64,000 bases of DNA from Nocardia vinacea (GCF_035920345.1 NZ_CP109149.1:2046001-2110000), one strand, 5' to 3'. Counted from the first letter of the stretch, positions 40,092 through 49,235 are shown. The notes: generated from the letters alone by a model not told the origin. A program made the numbers and translations.

Positions 40092-42755
40092 ATGCCACTT
40101 TCTCCGACCGTCGAGCACCTGCGAACCTCGGGGCTCGCATTTCCGCTGGCCGTGGACACGCCGCCCGAGTTCTCCTGGCGGACCGCGGGCGCGGATCCCG
40201 ACACTCGAATCGAGTCGGGGACAATCGCACTCACCCGCGCTGCAGAGCCGCGTGAGCCGGTCTGGATAAGGAATTGGACACCGCCAGCAATCCCGGCCGT
40301 GCTCTATGACGGTCCACCGCTGGAGCCCCGCACCCGATATTTCTGGCGTGTTGGCATACAGCTCAGCGGTCGCGATGAAAAGGTGTGGAGCGAGCCTGCC
40401 TTCTTCGAGACCGGCATCGGAAACGACCTTCCGCGACTGGCACGATGGATCGGCCTCGAGGTCACAGAACCGCCGAATCAACCGACGCGGGTCCAATATC
40501 TGCGTAAACGCTTCTCCGTGCCCGGCTCGGTCATACGAGCTCGCGCCTACGCGACCGCGCTGGGCTGGTACGGACTTTCTGTCAACGACGCGGACGTGAC
40601 CGGGAACAGCATCGCTCCCCGGTTTGCGGCGTTCGACCGTCGCGTCGAGTACCGCGCCTACGACATCACCGACGCGGTCACCGTCGGCGAGAACTCTGTC
40701 GAATTACGCCTGGCTGAAGGACGCTACCGCGGCCGCAACAGCGCCGAGGGAACCCGCGCCGTCTACGGTAATCAACTGGCCTCAATGGCGCTGCTGGAAA
40801 TCGAATGCGCCAACGGCACGATCGTGACGGTGGGCACCGATGCAGACTGGCGCGGCAGTGACGGGCCCCTGGTGACGGCCGATCCGCAGGAGGGGACGCG
40901 CATCGATGCCCGTGTGACCATGGGAGAAGCCGCGCATCCCACATCCGAATCCGGCCGTCAGCTGATCGTCCTCACCCCGCAGGTCAGCGTCGTGGCCGCC
41001 GTCAGCGAACCGGTGCGTTTGCTGGAGGAACGACCGCCGCTCAGCATCACAGAGCTCGACGGCCGCATCGTCGTAGATTTCGGGCAGAACCTCGTCGGCG
41101 TCACTCGGCTCGTCGTATCCGGCGACCGCGGCCAGGAGATCACCGTCACGCATAGTGAAGTCCTGAATCCGGACGGGCATCTGGACATCGACTACCTCGA
41201 CATGAGCGGCGGCATGCTCCCACGCATCGACCCGATCGACCACTACACTCTCGGCGGCGCTCCCGAGGAAGTGTTCGAGCCCCGCTTCACCCTGCACGGC
41301 TTCCGGTACGCCGAACTCGACGGCGTGACGGTCGACCAGATCCACCACATCACGGCGCTCGTCATCGGCGCCGACCTCGACTACTACAGCGAATTCCACA
41401 GTTCCCACGCCGGGTTGGAGCGCCTGCACGAGAACATCCGGTGGAGCATGCGCGGAAACTTCACCGACGCCCCGACCGACGACCCCACCCGCGAGCGCTC
41501 GGGATGGACCGGCGACGCGCAGGTTTTCGCCCCCGCCGCGGTCCTGCTCGCCGACGTACGGCTGTTCTTGGAAGACTGGCTGCGCGACGTCGCCCTCCAA
41601 CAGGACCCCGATGGCGCCGTCCTCGATCGCATCCCCCGTGACACACTCATCAGGCCCGAGGCCGAAAGCTTGTATCCAGGCAAGGGTGCGGCCGGCTGGG
41701 GGGATGCGATCATTCTGATCCCCTGGACGCTTTACCAGCACTACGGGCGCACCGCCGTCCTCGACGAGAACTGGGACGCCATGGTCGCCTGGGTCGAATT
41801 CTGCCGCCGCCGCGCGGCGAACAATCGTCACCCCGACCGCGCGGGCAGCGCCCTCGCTCACGAGATATTCATCATCGACACCGGTTTCCACTGGGGCGAA
41901 TGGCTCGAGCCGGGGACTGAACCTGGCGGCGAAGGCCCCTCGGTGGAAACCTTTTTGAAAAACTCGAGCCACCCCGACGCCGAAGTGGCAACCGCCTACT
42001 TCGCCTACTCCGCGCACCTGCTCGCACAGATCGCTCGCATCCTCGGCAAGGACACCCATGCCAAAGCGCTAGAAGAACTCTGGCTCAATGTCCGCGACGC
42101 CTACCGTGCCGAATTCCTCGACAGCGCGGGACTACCATGCGTTATCTCCCAGGCCAAACTCGTCCGCCCGCTGATGTTCGACCTTCTGCCGACCGATGCC
42201 CGAGACCACGCGGCCCGCCGCCTCGCCGAACTGATCCGGGCCAACGGCAGCAGACTCGCTACCGGCTTCCTGTCGACCGGCTTGCTCCTGACCTGCCTGT
42301 CAGACTCGGGCCACGACGAGATCGCGGTGGATCTGCTCCTTCAGGAGGAGCATCCATCCTGGCTCGGCCAGCTCAAGACCGGGGCGACGACCATGCTCGA
42401 AACCTGGCAGGGCAGGCACAACGGGAAGGCCAACGGCTCGCAGAACCACTACGCACTCGGCGCCGTCGCGCGCTGGATGTACGAGCACCTCGCCGGACTG
42501 CGACGCATTGCCCCTGGCTGGACCGACGTACACATCCGCCCCGTGCTCGACGCACGCCTCGATCACGTCGCCGCATCCACCATGACTCCGTTCGGACGCC
42601 TCGGCAGCGCGTGGCGGCGCCAGGGCGAGGGCTGGATCATCACGGTCCACGTGCCCGCCGGCATCCGGGCGAGGCTCGCGGACCGCGAGCTCACCCCGGG
42701 CGTCTCGACGTGGATGCAGTCGGCGACCGGGACGGTGACGCCTATGAATGAGTAG
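40092..42755 (+). CDS. Alpha-L-rhamnosidase, glycoside hydrolase family 78
   Basis: The 887-aa protein has the full GH78 order. N-terminal beta-sandwich domains (FSWRTAG, RYFWRVGIQ, YLRKRFSVPG, NGTIVTVGTDADWRGSDGP) precede the (alpha/alpha)6 barrel. The barrel includes FTDAPTDDPTRERSGWTGDAQ with the catalytic acidic cluster (DDPTRERSGWTGD), then FHWGEW and MLETWQG. No signal peptide is present, so it acts in the cytoplasm on imported rhamnosides. AAAGGA precedes the ATG. A TetR gene follows after nine bases, probably co-transcribed. No rhamnose transporter or catabolic gene is next to it. Confidence 0.92.
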   Translation: MPLSPTVEHLRTSGLAFPLAVDTPPEFSWRTAGADPDTRIESGTIALTRAAEPREPVWIRNWTPPAIPAVLYDGPPLEPRTRYFWRVGIQLSGRDEKVWSEPAFFETGIGNDLPRLARWIGLEVTEPPNQPTRVQYLRKRFSVPGSVIRARAYATALGWYGLSVNDADVTGNSIAPRFAAFDRRVEYRAYDITDAVTVGENSVELRLAEGRYRGRNSAEGTRAVYGNQLASMALLEIECANGTIVTVGTDADWRGSDGPLVTADPQEGTRIDARVTMGEAAHPTSESGRQLIVLTPQVSVVAAVSEPVRLLEERPPLSITELDGRIVVDFGQNLVGVTRLVVSGDRGQEITVTHSEVLNPDGHLDIDYLDMSGGMLPRIDPIDHYTLGGAPEEVFEPRFTLHGFRYAELDGVTVDQIHHITALVIGADLDYYSEFHSSHAGLERLHENIRWSMRGNFTDAPTDDPTRERSGWTGDAQVFAPAAVLLADVRLFLEDWLRDVALQQDPDGAVLDRIPRDTLIRPEAESLYPGKGAAGWGDAIILIPWTLYQHYGRTAVLDENWDAMVAWVEFCRRRAANNRHPDRAGSALAHEIFIIDTGFHWGEWLEPGTEPGGEGPSVETFLKNSSHPDAEVATAYFAYSAHLLAQIARILGKDTHAKALEELWLNVRDAYRAEFLDSAGLPCVISQAKLVRPLMFDLLPTDARDHAARRLAELIRANGSRLATGFLSTGLLLTCLSDSGHDEIAVDLLLQEEHPSWLGQLKTGATTMLETWQGRHNGKANGSQNHYALGAVARWMYEHLAGLRRIAPGWTDVHIRPVLDARLDHVAASTMTPFGRLGSAWRRQGEGWIITVHVPAGIRARLADRELTPGVSTWMQSATGTVTPMNE

Positions 42756-42764
42756 CCTGGCGCG

Positions 42765-43418
42765 ATGCAGACCCCCGCCGACCCGCGCAAGTATTGGGAT
42801 ATTTTTCGTGACCAGCAGCGGGCCGAGGTCGCTGAGGCCACCATTGCGCTGGTCGCGGAGACGGACGCTCCGGTCACGATCGCCGAGATCGCGGACCGGG
42901 CAGGCATGAGCAGGCGCACCTTCTATAAGCATTTCCCGACTCTGGGCGCCGCCATGGTGCACACCCATAGTGTCGTCGTCGGTCGGCTTCGCGCACACGC
43001 CGAGCGTGGGCAGTCCGACCACATCAACGGCTTGGACCGCCTGATCGCGGGCTGCCGATCACTCTTCGACGCCAGTAAGGAGCATCCAGAACTCATTCGC
43101 TTTCTCAGCTACTTCGACTTCGCTTTCCGCCGCCATGGACTCACCCCCGAGCAACGTGCCGAATTCAGCAAGTTGTATACCGGCGAACTGCTACTGCCGA
43201 TGGATCTTCTGCACGAAGGTCGGCGCGACGGATCGATCCAGGCGGATATTGATGCCCGGACTACTGCCATCGCGCTCGGCAACGCCACGATAGGCATTCT
43301 GCAACGCCTCCAGATCATGGACGAGTACACCAATGGCCGCGACGAAGCCGCGCAACGCCTATTCGACCTCGAGCTCGAAGCGTGGCGGACCTACCTGAGA
43401 CGCGAAGCAGGCCGATAG
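42765..43418 (+). CDS. TetR-family regulator downstream of the rhamnosidase
   Basis: The 217-aa protein has a TetR HTH at about residues 25-70 (IAEIADRAGMSRRTFYKHFPTLGAAM). Its C-terminal domain contains ELIRFLSYFDFAFRRHG and resembles TetR_C domains of regulators linked to glycosidases. It lies nine bases after the GH78 gene on the same strand, an operon-like arrangement. This suggests product-responsive feedback on the rhamnosidase promoter, but the ligand is not known. Confidence 0.85.
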   Translation: MQTPADPRKYWDIFRDQQRAEVAEATIALVAETDAPVTIAEIADRAGMSRRTFYKHFPTLGAAMVHTHSVVVGRLRAHAERGQSDHINGLDRLIAGCRSLFDASKEHPELIRFLSYFDFAFRRHGLTPEQRAEFSKLYTGELLLPMDLLHEGRRDGSIQADIDARTTAIALGNATIGILQRLQIMDEYTNGRDEAAQRLFDLELEAWRTYLRREAGR

Positions 43419-43795
43419 CACCGAACGTGCTGCGCGCCGCTCAGGTAGCTGCGCGGGATGCGAGGGCCGTCGAGAGGATCGGCGCGGTCGACATCGTGGG
43501 CTCAAATCTCATAGGCGCCAGCTGGATCGGGTCCGGTATTGATCCACCTCTTGCCGGCGGTGACCGCATCCGCGCGGTTTCGCCGACGCCGAACGGCACG
43601 GCCACTCGTCCGTGTTGCGCTGACAACACCGCGAATTTGTCGCGAAACTCTCGGCTGTCGGTGCTCCGGTACTCATCACCGGAGACGAGGAAAGTCAGCC
43701 CGCCAGCTGTCAACGAAGCGCAGCTGGCGAATTAGGTCCCTTCGCGCGTAGCTCCACCGACAGACCTCCGACGTCCGTGCGCGACGAGGGTGCGA
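43419..43795. other. Gap with a possible gene fragment
   Basis: No intact gene is present. The minus strand at 43441-43713 could encode a 90-aa stretch (including REFRDKFAVLSAQHGRVAVPF) with reasonable codon use. It lacks a ribosome-binding site and a recognisable family, so it is best treated as a fragment or chance. Confidence 0.4.
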
Positions 43796-44236
43796 TCATC
43801 GATCCGGCAGCAGCACGTCAGCGAGCTCGGCAAGCAGTTCCTTCGCCCGGCGAGCCGCGACCGGATCGCCCAGTGCGGCAACCAAGGCATCGTCTATGCG
43901 CGGCGCGGTTCGTCGTGCGATGGCCTTGAACAGGACATCGGTTGGATAGACGAGGGTGCGCCGCCGGTCGGCCGGGTCGATGTCGGTGGCCAAGAGCGCA
44001 TCGTCGACCAGCCGCGCGACACAGTCGGATACATGGCCCTGAGAGAAGGCGACCCGCTCGGTAATCTCGCCGACCGAACTGCCCGGATTGTCGATCACAT
44101 CGGCGAGTACGGCAATCTCCCCCTCCGGGGGAAGTTCGTCAGCGGATTCGAGACCGGCCTGGCGCGCGAGCTCGATCAGATATCTACCCAGCCGGTGCAG
44201 CCGTCTCCCGTCCATTGGACAAGCATACGACATCAT
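43796..44236 (-). CDS. MarR-family regulator
   Basis: The protein is up to 146 aa. It has a winged-helix core (VGEITERVAFSQGHVSDCVARL, wing DIDPADRRRTLVYPT) and short N-terminal helices. The start is uncertain: ATGs at 44236 and 44233 abut operator-like repeats, while the ATG at 44215 (MDGRRLHRLG) would leave the operator free. It is divergent from the secreted-protein gene. Repeated GTATCGG/CCGATAC palindromes in the gap indicate autoregulation and control of that neighbour. Confidence 0.82.
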   Translation of the reverse strand: MMSYACPMDGRRLHRLGRYLIELARQAGLESADELPPEGEIAVLADVIDNPGSSVGEITERVAFSQGHVSDCVARLVDDALLATDIDPADRRRTLVYPTDVLFKAIARRTAPRIDDALVAALGDPVAARRAKELLAELADVLLPDR

Positions 44237-44250
44237 GTATCCATTGGTGC

Positions 44251-44284
44251 CGATACATTATCATGAATGTATCGGTGCCGATAC
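44251..44284. promoter_or_regulatory. Overlapping palindromes in the MarR / secreted-protein promoter
   Basis: GTATCGG-TG-CCGATAC is a perfect 16-bp palindrome at 44269-44284. It overlaps a second one, CGATACATT (44251-44259) against AATGTATCG (44266-44274). GGTGCCGATAC also occurs as a direct repeat at 44245 and 44274. The nested arrangement suggests cooperative binding of two dimers. Confidence 0.7.
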
Positions 44285-44383
44285 TATTTCGGAATCGCAT
44301 CCACACCTCGGGCATCCGCATTACGGTGTTCCGATAACAGCGTTACCAAAGTAGGTAGCGAGCATTACTGTAGGTAGGTGCAC

Positions 44384-46270
44384 ATGGGCGATGTGACTCA
44401 CGTTCGTTCGGCTGGGCGGATCCGGCACTGGTGGCGCATCGCCGTCGTGGTGCTGTCGGTGTCGGCAAGTCTGTCCTGGCAGCCGGCGTGGGCGGAACCA
44501 CCGGCAAGCGTGGTGACCGCGGACCCATCCGATCAACTGCGCATCAAGGCCGACGTCAGCGAGTTACCGGTACCGCCTACGGCACCGTCCACCGACGCGG
44601 GCTCGTGCACAGAGGCGGTCAACCCGCACAACACCGGCTGCGTCAGCCCTGCCTGGGGCGCGCTGGGCGCGGCGGGTACGTACTACCCCTCGAGTGATTA
44701 CGCGCTGGTGGGCGCGGTCCTCGCCGGCGCACCGGCGTCGGGGCCCGCCAGCAGTTTCAACGGCCCGCAGGTGCTGCTGGTACACACCGACCGCAACACG
44801 TTCCCCAACGGCGATGGCTGGAAGTGCCTGACCTGCGGTGTGTCGTACCCGGCGAGTTGGAGCGACAACAACAATTTCACGTATGCGCTCAACAGTTTCC
44901 ATGACGGTAAACGGGCCCTGGCAGGCTCGGCCATCATCGACTGCGGCCAGTACCGGTTCGCCGACGAGGAATGCACACCGGCGCAACTGCACGCCTATCC
45001 GCTGTACTGGGACGATGGCTCCGGTAAACCCGGCACGCTGCGAGAACCACGCCTGAATCCGGACGACAAGCACATCGGATTCAGCTACATACCGCCGTCG
45101 AAGGAAGTCCTCGCAGAGTATGCCTTCGCGGGCACACTGAGATTCGATCAGGCGAACAGCCGCTACGACATCGACAACGTGCGGACCATGTACAACCCGG
45201 ATCCCGAGTTCCAGCCGTACACGGTCGACGGCAACCAGCTGAAGTTCAACATGGCCGGGATGATCGGCGAGTTCCGCGGCTGGAGCGCCGACGGCACGTC
45301 CGCTCTCGGCATCCAGAGCTACGAGTCCGGCGGCATCGACCTGTGGGCAACCGACAACGCCACCGGAAAGTCGCGGCCACTCACCCGGCACGCGATGTAC
45401 ACCGACCCGAACTCCGCCTCGCCCGACGGGAGATACCTGCTGTCGGAGCAGGTGATCGGTTCCGGCAGGCTGGACTTCATCTCCGGTCTGCGGGGTATTC
45501 CGCCGATCACCGACCAGATGCCGACCACCGCACACATCTCCGGCATACGCAATAACGGGCAACGCCGGTTCTTTTTGCCGTATCTGGTCGACGCCGACTC
45601 CGGACGCGGCGAGCAGATCGACACCCCGGGCGAACCGAATTGGAACGCCGCCGCGGACCCCGCCTGGCTGGCCGACAGTACCGCAGCGATATGGGCGGAG
45701 AACCTTGTGACAACACCGGCTTGCGGTGGCAGCAACCCGCTGCCCTGCCCGAGGTCCGACGAGCCGGGCGGCCGCCACAGCCGGGTGATGATCGCCCGTT
45801 TCGATGGCCTCCGGCCGACCCCACCGCTGACCGTGGCGCCGATGCCGGAGGTGGCGTGGGGTCTGCCGTACCACCCCGGCGACACACTGCCCGCATTCCC
45901 ACACCTGCCGGGCGGGACCTACGCGCTCGAGGGTGCGAAGGGCGGCCGGGCGAACGTGGTGATCACCGAGGACTCGTCGAAGGCACTGATCTCGAAGATC
46001 GAAGTCACCTACACCGATTTCCAGAACGACCCCGACGCCACGATCAACGGCACCGAGAGCGTGGAACGCGCGTCCGACGCCCAGATCTCCGCGATCACCT
46101 GGCACGAAAATCTGAAGGTGACCGGCAAACATCAGGGAACCAAGGTCACCAGTGAGCCTGGTGGATTCACCCTGTCACCGGCAGTGCTGGAAAACAACTT
46201 CCAAGCCACGGGCACCATGACAACCACCATCGATGGGACGACCTACACGCAGCCGGCCAACGGGGCCTAG
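44384..46270 (+). CDS. Secreted protein with eight cysteines, possible beta-propeller
   Basis: The protein is about 628 aa. Its Sec-type signal peptide consists of a basic start, a hydrophobic stretch (IAVVVLSVSASLSW) and a likely cleavage site after AWA. The mature part has eight Cys in four close pairs (CTEAVNPHNTGC, CLTC, CGQYRFADEEC, CGGSNPLPC), which would form disulphides outside the cell. Repeated motifs such as LNPDDKHIGFSY, WSADGTSALGI and ASPDGRYLLSE resemble WD40/TolB-like propeller blades. I do not recognise a named family. A GTG two codons upstream (44378) is an alternative start. It is divergent from a MarR whose operator lies between them. Confidence 0.78.
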   Translation: MGDVTHVRSAGRIRHWWRIAVVVLSVSASLSWQPAWAEPPASVVTADPSDQLRIKADVSELPVPPTAPSTDAGSCTEAVNPHNTGCVSPAWGALGAAGTYYPSSDYALVGAVLAGAPASGPASSFNGPQVLLVHTDRNTFPNGDGWKCLTCGVSYPASWSDNNNFTYALNSFHDGKRALAGSAIIDCGQYRFADEECTPAQLHAYPLYWDDGSGKPGTLREPRLNPDDKHIGFSYIPPSKEVLAEYAFAGTLRFDQANSRYDIDNVRTMYNPDPEFQPYTVDGNQLKFNMAGMIGEFRGWSADGTSALGIQSYESGGIDLWATDNATGKSRPLTRHAMYTDPNSASPDGRYLLSEQVIGSGRLDFISGLRGIPPITDQMPTTAHISGIRNNGQRRFFLPYLVDADSGRGEQIDTPGEPNWNAAADPAWLADSTAAIWAENLVTTPACGGSNPLPCPRSDEPGGRHSRVMIARFDGLRPTPPLTVAPMPEVAWGLPYHPGDTLPAFPHLPGGTYALEGAKGGRANVVITEDSSKALISKIEVTYTDFQNDPDATINGTESVERASDAQISAITWHENLKVTGKHQGTKVTSEPGGFTLSPAVLENNFQATGTMTTTIDGTTYTQPANGA

Positions 46271-46323
46271 CCGAAGTCCGACCGCATCGCCCGAAGGCGA
46301 TATCGACCCGGGCGAATTAGAGC

Positions 46324-46348
46324 CGACGATTGCGATTCGCAATCGTCG
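46324..46348 (+). terminator. Perfect hairpin after the secreted-protein gene
   Basis: CGACGATTGCG (46324-46334) and CGCAATCGTCG (46338-46348) are exact inverted arms around ATT, 53 bases past the stop. There is no strong T-run, so an operator role is also possible. The rest of the 46271-46625 gap shows nothing else. Confidence 0.55.
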
Positions 46349-46625
46349 ATTAGTTGTGCAATTCGAAAAGCGTCACACGATCTGCGCTATGAGACTCCGT
46401 GACAAAAGCTTCGCTGAGGCCTTGCCGCCGTCGGCAAATATCCTTACGGTGTCGTTGTAGCGATCGAACGTAGAGTCCCGATATCCAATGGCACGCTCTT
46501 CGGTAGCCTGTTCGATGAATTCGAACGGAGGCCACGAATTCGAATGCCCGCCGAATTCAGTATTGCCCTGCTGCCAACCGAATACGTGTAAGCGGACATC
46601 GCACTACCCGATCGGCTACGGAGCA

Positions 46626-47342
46626 ATGTCGTCTCCGAAGACCGTCGACGAAACGGTGCGGGATGACGCCGCTCTCGAGTCGGCGCGGCACAGGGCCGTG
46701 ACGATCACCGCTTTGCTCGACGAGATGGAAACACCGATGGCTGCTCGACCCGTTGATCTCACCTCCCACAAAGTCAGGCGAGTGCACCCGCTCGCCCGTG
46801 CGGCAGCAGAGGCCCGCAACCATCGTCAGCGATATCAGCTGGTAGTGGTCGCGCCGGGAATTGCCGAGGTCGTCCGATACGCCGGCGGCTGGCTCTTCGA
46901 TCGGGTCATGGCCGGATGGGATGTCACGGCGATGATCGCAGATCACACGGATACCCGCCCGCTCGACATTCTCGGTGTGCAGGTGGTCGGCCTCGACGAG
47001 GCATTGAGCTCACGGGTGCGAAGCCCACTGCCGCAGACCATCGCCATCGATGCCGGGCTATATGCCGCGGATGCCCGGGTGCGGGACGGGATGCTCGATG
47101 TCTTCGATCACATGCTGATCGATCAAGTGATCCTCTGGGGTGATGAGTGTCCCACCGAGATCGACCGTCGGGTCGACTCGGTACAGCACCGGCTCAGCGT
47201 GGCCGCGCGGGCGTTCAAGCTGCGTGCCCTCTCGGCCATCGTCGCCGCGGTAGATACGGCCGAGCCGACCGAGCGATTTCGCGGCTGCGCCCTCTATCCG
47301 GGAGGTGGCGGTTTCGGAGATCTCGTTCCGGCCGTACGGTAG
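46626..47342 (+). CDS. Hypothetical protein, 238 aa
   Basis: I do not recognise this protein. It has an acidic, helical N-terminal third (residues 1-60). A central alpha/beta part follows (RYQLVVVAPGIAEVVRYAGGWLFDRVMAGWDVTAMIA, then LDILGVQVVGLDEAL and TIAIDAGLYAADARVRD). The C terminus is basic. No membrane segment is seen; two Cys lie near the C terminus and inside LWGDECP. Codon bias is strong, supporting a real gene. The ATG at 46626 is chosen; the frame is open further upstream. It converges on the oxidoreductase gene at 47411. Confidence 0.65.
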   Translation: MSSPKTVDETVRDDAALESARHRAVTITALLDEMETPMAARPVDLTSHKVRRVHPLARAAAEARNHRQRYQLVVVAPGIAEVVRYAGGWLFDRVMAGWDVTAMIADHTDTRPLDILGVQVVGLDEALSSRVRSPLPQTIAIDAGLYAADARVRDGMLDVFDHMLIDQVILWGDECPTEIDRRVDSVQHRLSVAARAFKLRALSAIVAAVDTAEPTERFRGCALYPGGGGFGDLVPAVR

Positions 47343-47410
47343 CCGGACTGCTGGAACCAGCCGCCGGGTGCCGAGAAGGACGCACCATGCGGTGGCGAAT
47401 CCGATATCGC

Positions 47411-48229
47411 TCAGCGGAACTCGCCCATCAGGGCAAGCGTGGTCTCGGCCGCCGTGAGCACCGGGCCCTTCGGCGCATCGGCTCGCACGGCGAGATCGGT
47501 TACCAGGCCGACGTCCTTGCGCAACAGGTCGGCGGCATAGATTGCCAGTTGCTGAAGGCTTCCCCCCAGCGGCGCGATTGTGCTCAGCGCAACGCTGTTT
47601 CCGCTGCCATGGGCGATGACCTCACCGAGTCGCATGGTGTCGACACCGAGTTCGCGTCCGAGGTCGAACGTCGTGGCGGCGGTCGCGAGGTTCGCCGTGA
47701 ACAACAGGTTGTTGAGCAGCTTGGCGACCTGTCCGGCGCCCAGTTCACCAAGATGGACGACATGCCCAGCGTAGGTGTCGAACACCGGCCGGCACCGCTC
47801 GACCACCTCGGTCTCGCCGCCGGCCATTACCAGCAATCTGCGCTCGGCGGCGGCCTGTCCGCCGCCACTCACGGGTGCATCTACCACCGAAACTCCCTGG
47901 GCTGCAGCCTTTTTCGCCAACTCGCGACAAGTGTCGGGATGCACTGTGCTGTGTACCGCGAGTACGCCGCCACTCGCCAGTCCGGCCAGGACCCCATCCG
48001 CGCCGTCGACCACCTCGACGACATCAGCGTCGCCGACCACACACACGCACACCAGATCGCTGGCCGCGGCGAGCGCGGCGGGAGAAGCCGCCACCGTCGC
48101 GCCGGTGTCCGCGAACGCCGCCAACGTCTCTGGTCTGCGCGCCCACAGTGTGGTCTGGTAGCCCGCCTCGATGATGCGGCGTGCCATGGGTCCGCCCTGG
48201 CTGCCCAGTCCGATAAAGCCTATGCGCAT
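47411..48229 (-). CDS. 3-hydroxyisobutyrate-dehydrogenase-family oxidoreductase
   Basis: The 272-aa beta-hydroxyacid dehydrogenase has the N-terminal Rossmann motif IGFIGLGSQGGPMARRIIEAG, the substrate motif DAPVSGGGQAAA, and the catalytic Lys in GAGQVAKLLNNLLF. It oxidises a 3-hydroxyacid with NAD(P)+. An AAGGAC site precedes the ATG at 48229. It is the last gene on the minus strand below the SDR and molybdenum-hydroxylase operon. A 164-bp gap that carries an SDR tail fragment separates it from that SDR. Tartronate semialdehyde reductase-like or 6-phosphogluconate-like substrates are also conceivable. Confidence 0.85.
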   Translation of the reverse strand: MRIGFIGLGSQGGPMARRIIEAGYQTTLWARRPETLAAFADTGATVAASPAALAAASDLVCVCVVGDADVVEVVDGADGVLAGLASGGVLAVHSTVHPDTCRELAKKAAAQGVSVVDAPVSGGGQAAAERRLLVMAGGETEVVERCRPVFDTYAGHVVHLGELGAGQVAKLLNNLLFTANLATAATTFDLGRELGVDTMRLGEVIAHGSGNSVALSTIAPLGGSLQQLAIYAADLLRKDVGLVTDLAVRADAPKGPVLTAAETTLALMGEFR

Positions 48230-48252
48230 AGTCAGTCCTTCAGGTGAATTCG

Positions 48253-48383
48253 AGATACTCACGTCGATGGCCTCCGGTAGATCCACGCGCCAGCGGGGTG
48301 GCAACGCACCGTCGAGCCGGATACCCCGGCCGTTGACGAACGGGTTGCGGACGATCGTCTCGACCAGCAGCGCGAATTCCGTT
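48253..48383 (-). pseudogene. C-terminal tail fragment of a vanished SDR
   Basis: The minus strand encodes EFALLVETIVRNPFVNGRGI then RLDGALPP, which matches the end of type II 3-hydroxyacyl-CoA-dehydrogenase-like SDRs (FA.LV..I..NP..NG..IRLDGA.R). It runs without a stop into the leader of the oxidoreductase gene. No Rossmann part is present, so a deletion removed most of an SDR between the intact SDR and the oxidoreductase. Confidence 0.55.
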
Positions 48384-48393
48384 GGTCTTCGGC

Positions 48394-49230
48394 TTACTTC
48401 AGCAGCATGCCGGCGTCGACCGGCAGGGCGACACCGGTAATGAACCTGGCCTCGTCGGAGACCAGGAACAGTGCCGCGTTGGCGATGTCTTCGGCATCGA
48501 CCCAGGGTGTGGGCAGCACGTGCATGGTCTGCGATGCCGGAGCGAAGTCCTCCTTGGTCGGGTTCTCCAGGTCGGGCCGAAACATCCGGAAAGTCTCGTC
48601 ATTGAGCAGCAGCGGTGTGCTGACCTGGGTCGGGCAGATCGCATTGACGCGAATACTCTTGTCACCCAGCTCTATTGCCAGCGTTCGCATCACGCCGATG
48701 ACGCCATGCTTGGCGGCAATGTAATGTCCGATGTTCGGGTGCGCGCGCAGACCACCGCTGGAGCTGGTGATCACGATGGAACCGCCGCGACCCCCCGCGA
48801 CGAGATGCGGGATGCCTGCCTTTGCAGTGAGCCAGACCCCGGTCAGGTTGACGTCGATCATGTCGCGCCAGACCTTCTCGCTCATGCGGTCGAGCCGCTT
48901 GCCTTCGCTGCCCAGGCCGGCGTTCGCCACCACGATATCGAGCCGTCCGAACCGCGCGACGCCCTCGTCGACAACCGCTTTCATCGCGTCGTAGTCGCGC
49001 ACATCCACCTCGGCGGCGATGATTCGTCGGCCGAGCGCCTGCACCTGGTCGACCGTCTCGGCCAGATCCGCCGGCGTCGACATCGGAATGATGACGCCAT
49101 CGAGCTGCTTGCAGACATCGACGCAGATGATGTCGGCGCCCTCTTGGGCGAGGCGCACGGCGTGGGCACGACCCTGCCCACGAGCGGCACCGGTAATGAA
49201 GGCGACCTTGCCCTCAACTCTTCCAGCCAT
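48394..49230 (-). CDS. Mycofactocin-coupled-type short-chain dehydrogenase
   Basis: The 278-aa SDR has GKVAFITGAARGQGRAHAVR, GADIICVDVCKQL, the group insertion (IIPMSTPADLAETVDQV), NAGLGSEG, Tyr170/Lys174 in HYIAAKHG, and TGVALPVDAGMLLK. It is the third member of this group in the window. It lies five bases after the CoxG-like gene in the molybdenum-hydroxylase operon, so an alcohol-to-ketone step probably belongs to the same pathway. The ATG at 49230 fits the family N terminus (MAGRVEGKVAF). Confidence 0.87.
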   Translation of the reverse strand: MAGRVEGKVAFITGAARGQGRAHAVRLAQEGADIICVDVCKQLDGVIIPMSTPADLAETVDQVQALGRRIIAAEVDVRDYDAMKAVVDEGVARFGRLDIVVANAGLGSEGKRLDRMSEKVWRDMIDVNLTGVWLTAKAGIPHLVAGGRGGSIVITSSSGGLRAHPNIGHYIAAKHGVIGVMRTLAIELGDKSIRVNAICPTQVSTPLLLNDETFRMFRPDLENPTKEDFAPASQTMHVLPTPWVDAEDIANAALFLVSDEARFITGVALPVDAGMLLK

Positions 49231-49235
49231 CTGTC

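Noticed and set aside
40782..42059. Minus-strand open frame of 425 codons inside the rhamnosidase gene
   Set aside because: It lies opposite a complete GH78 coding sequence and has no start signal or recognisable motif.
43441..43713. 90-aa minus-strand protein between the TetR and MarR genes
   Set aside because: Codon use is tolerable but there is no ribosome-binding site or family match; listed only as a gap comment.
44564..46132. Minus-strand open frame of 522 codons opposite the secreted protein
   Set aside because: Antisense shadow of a gene with a clear signal peptide and cysteine pattern.
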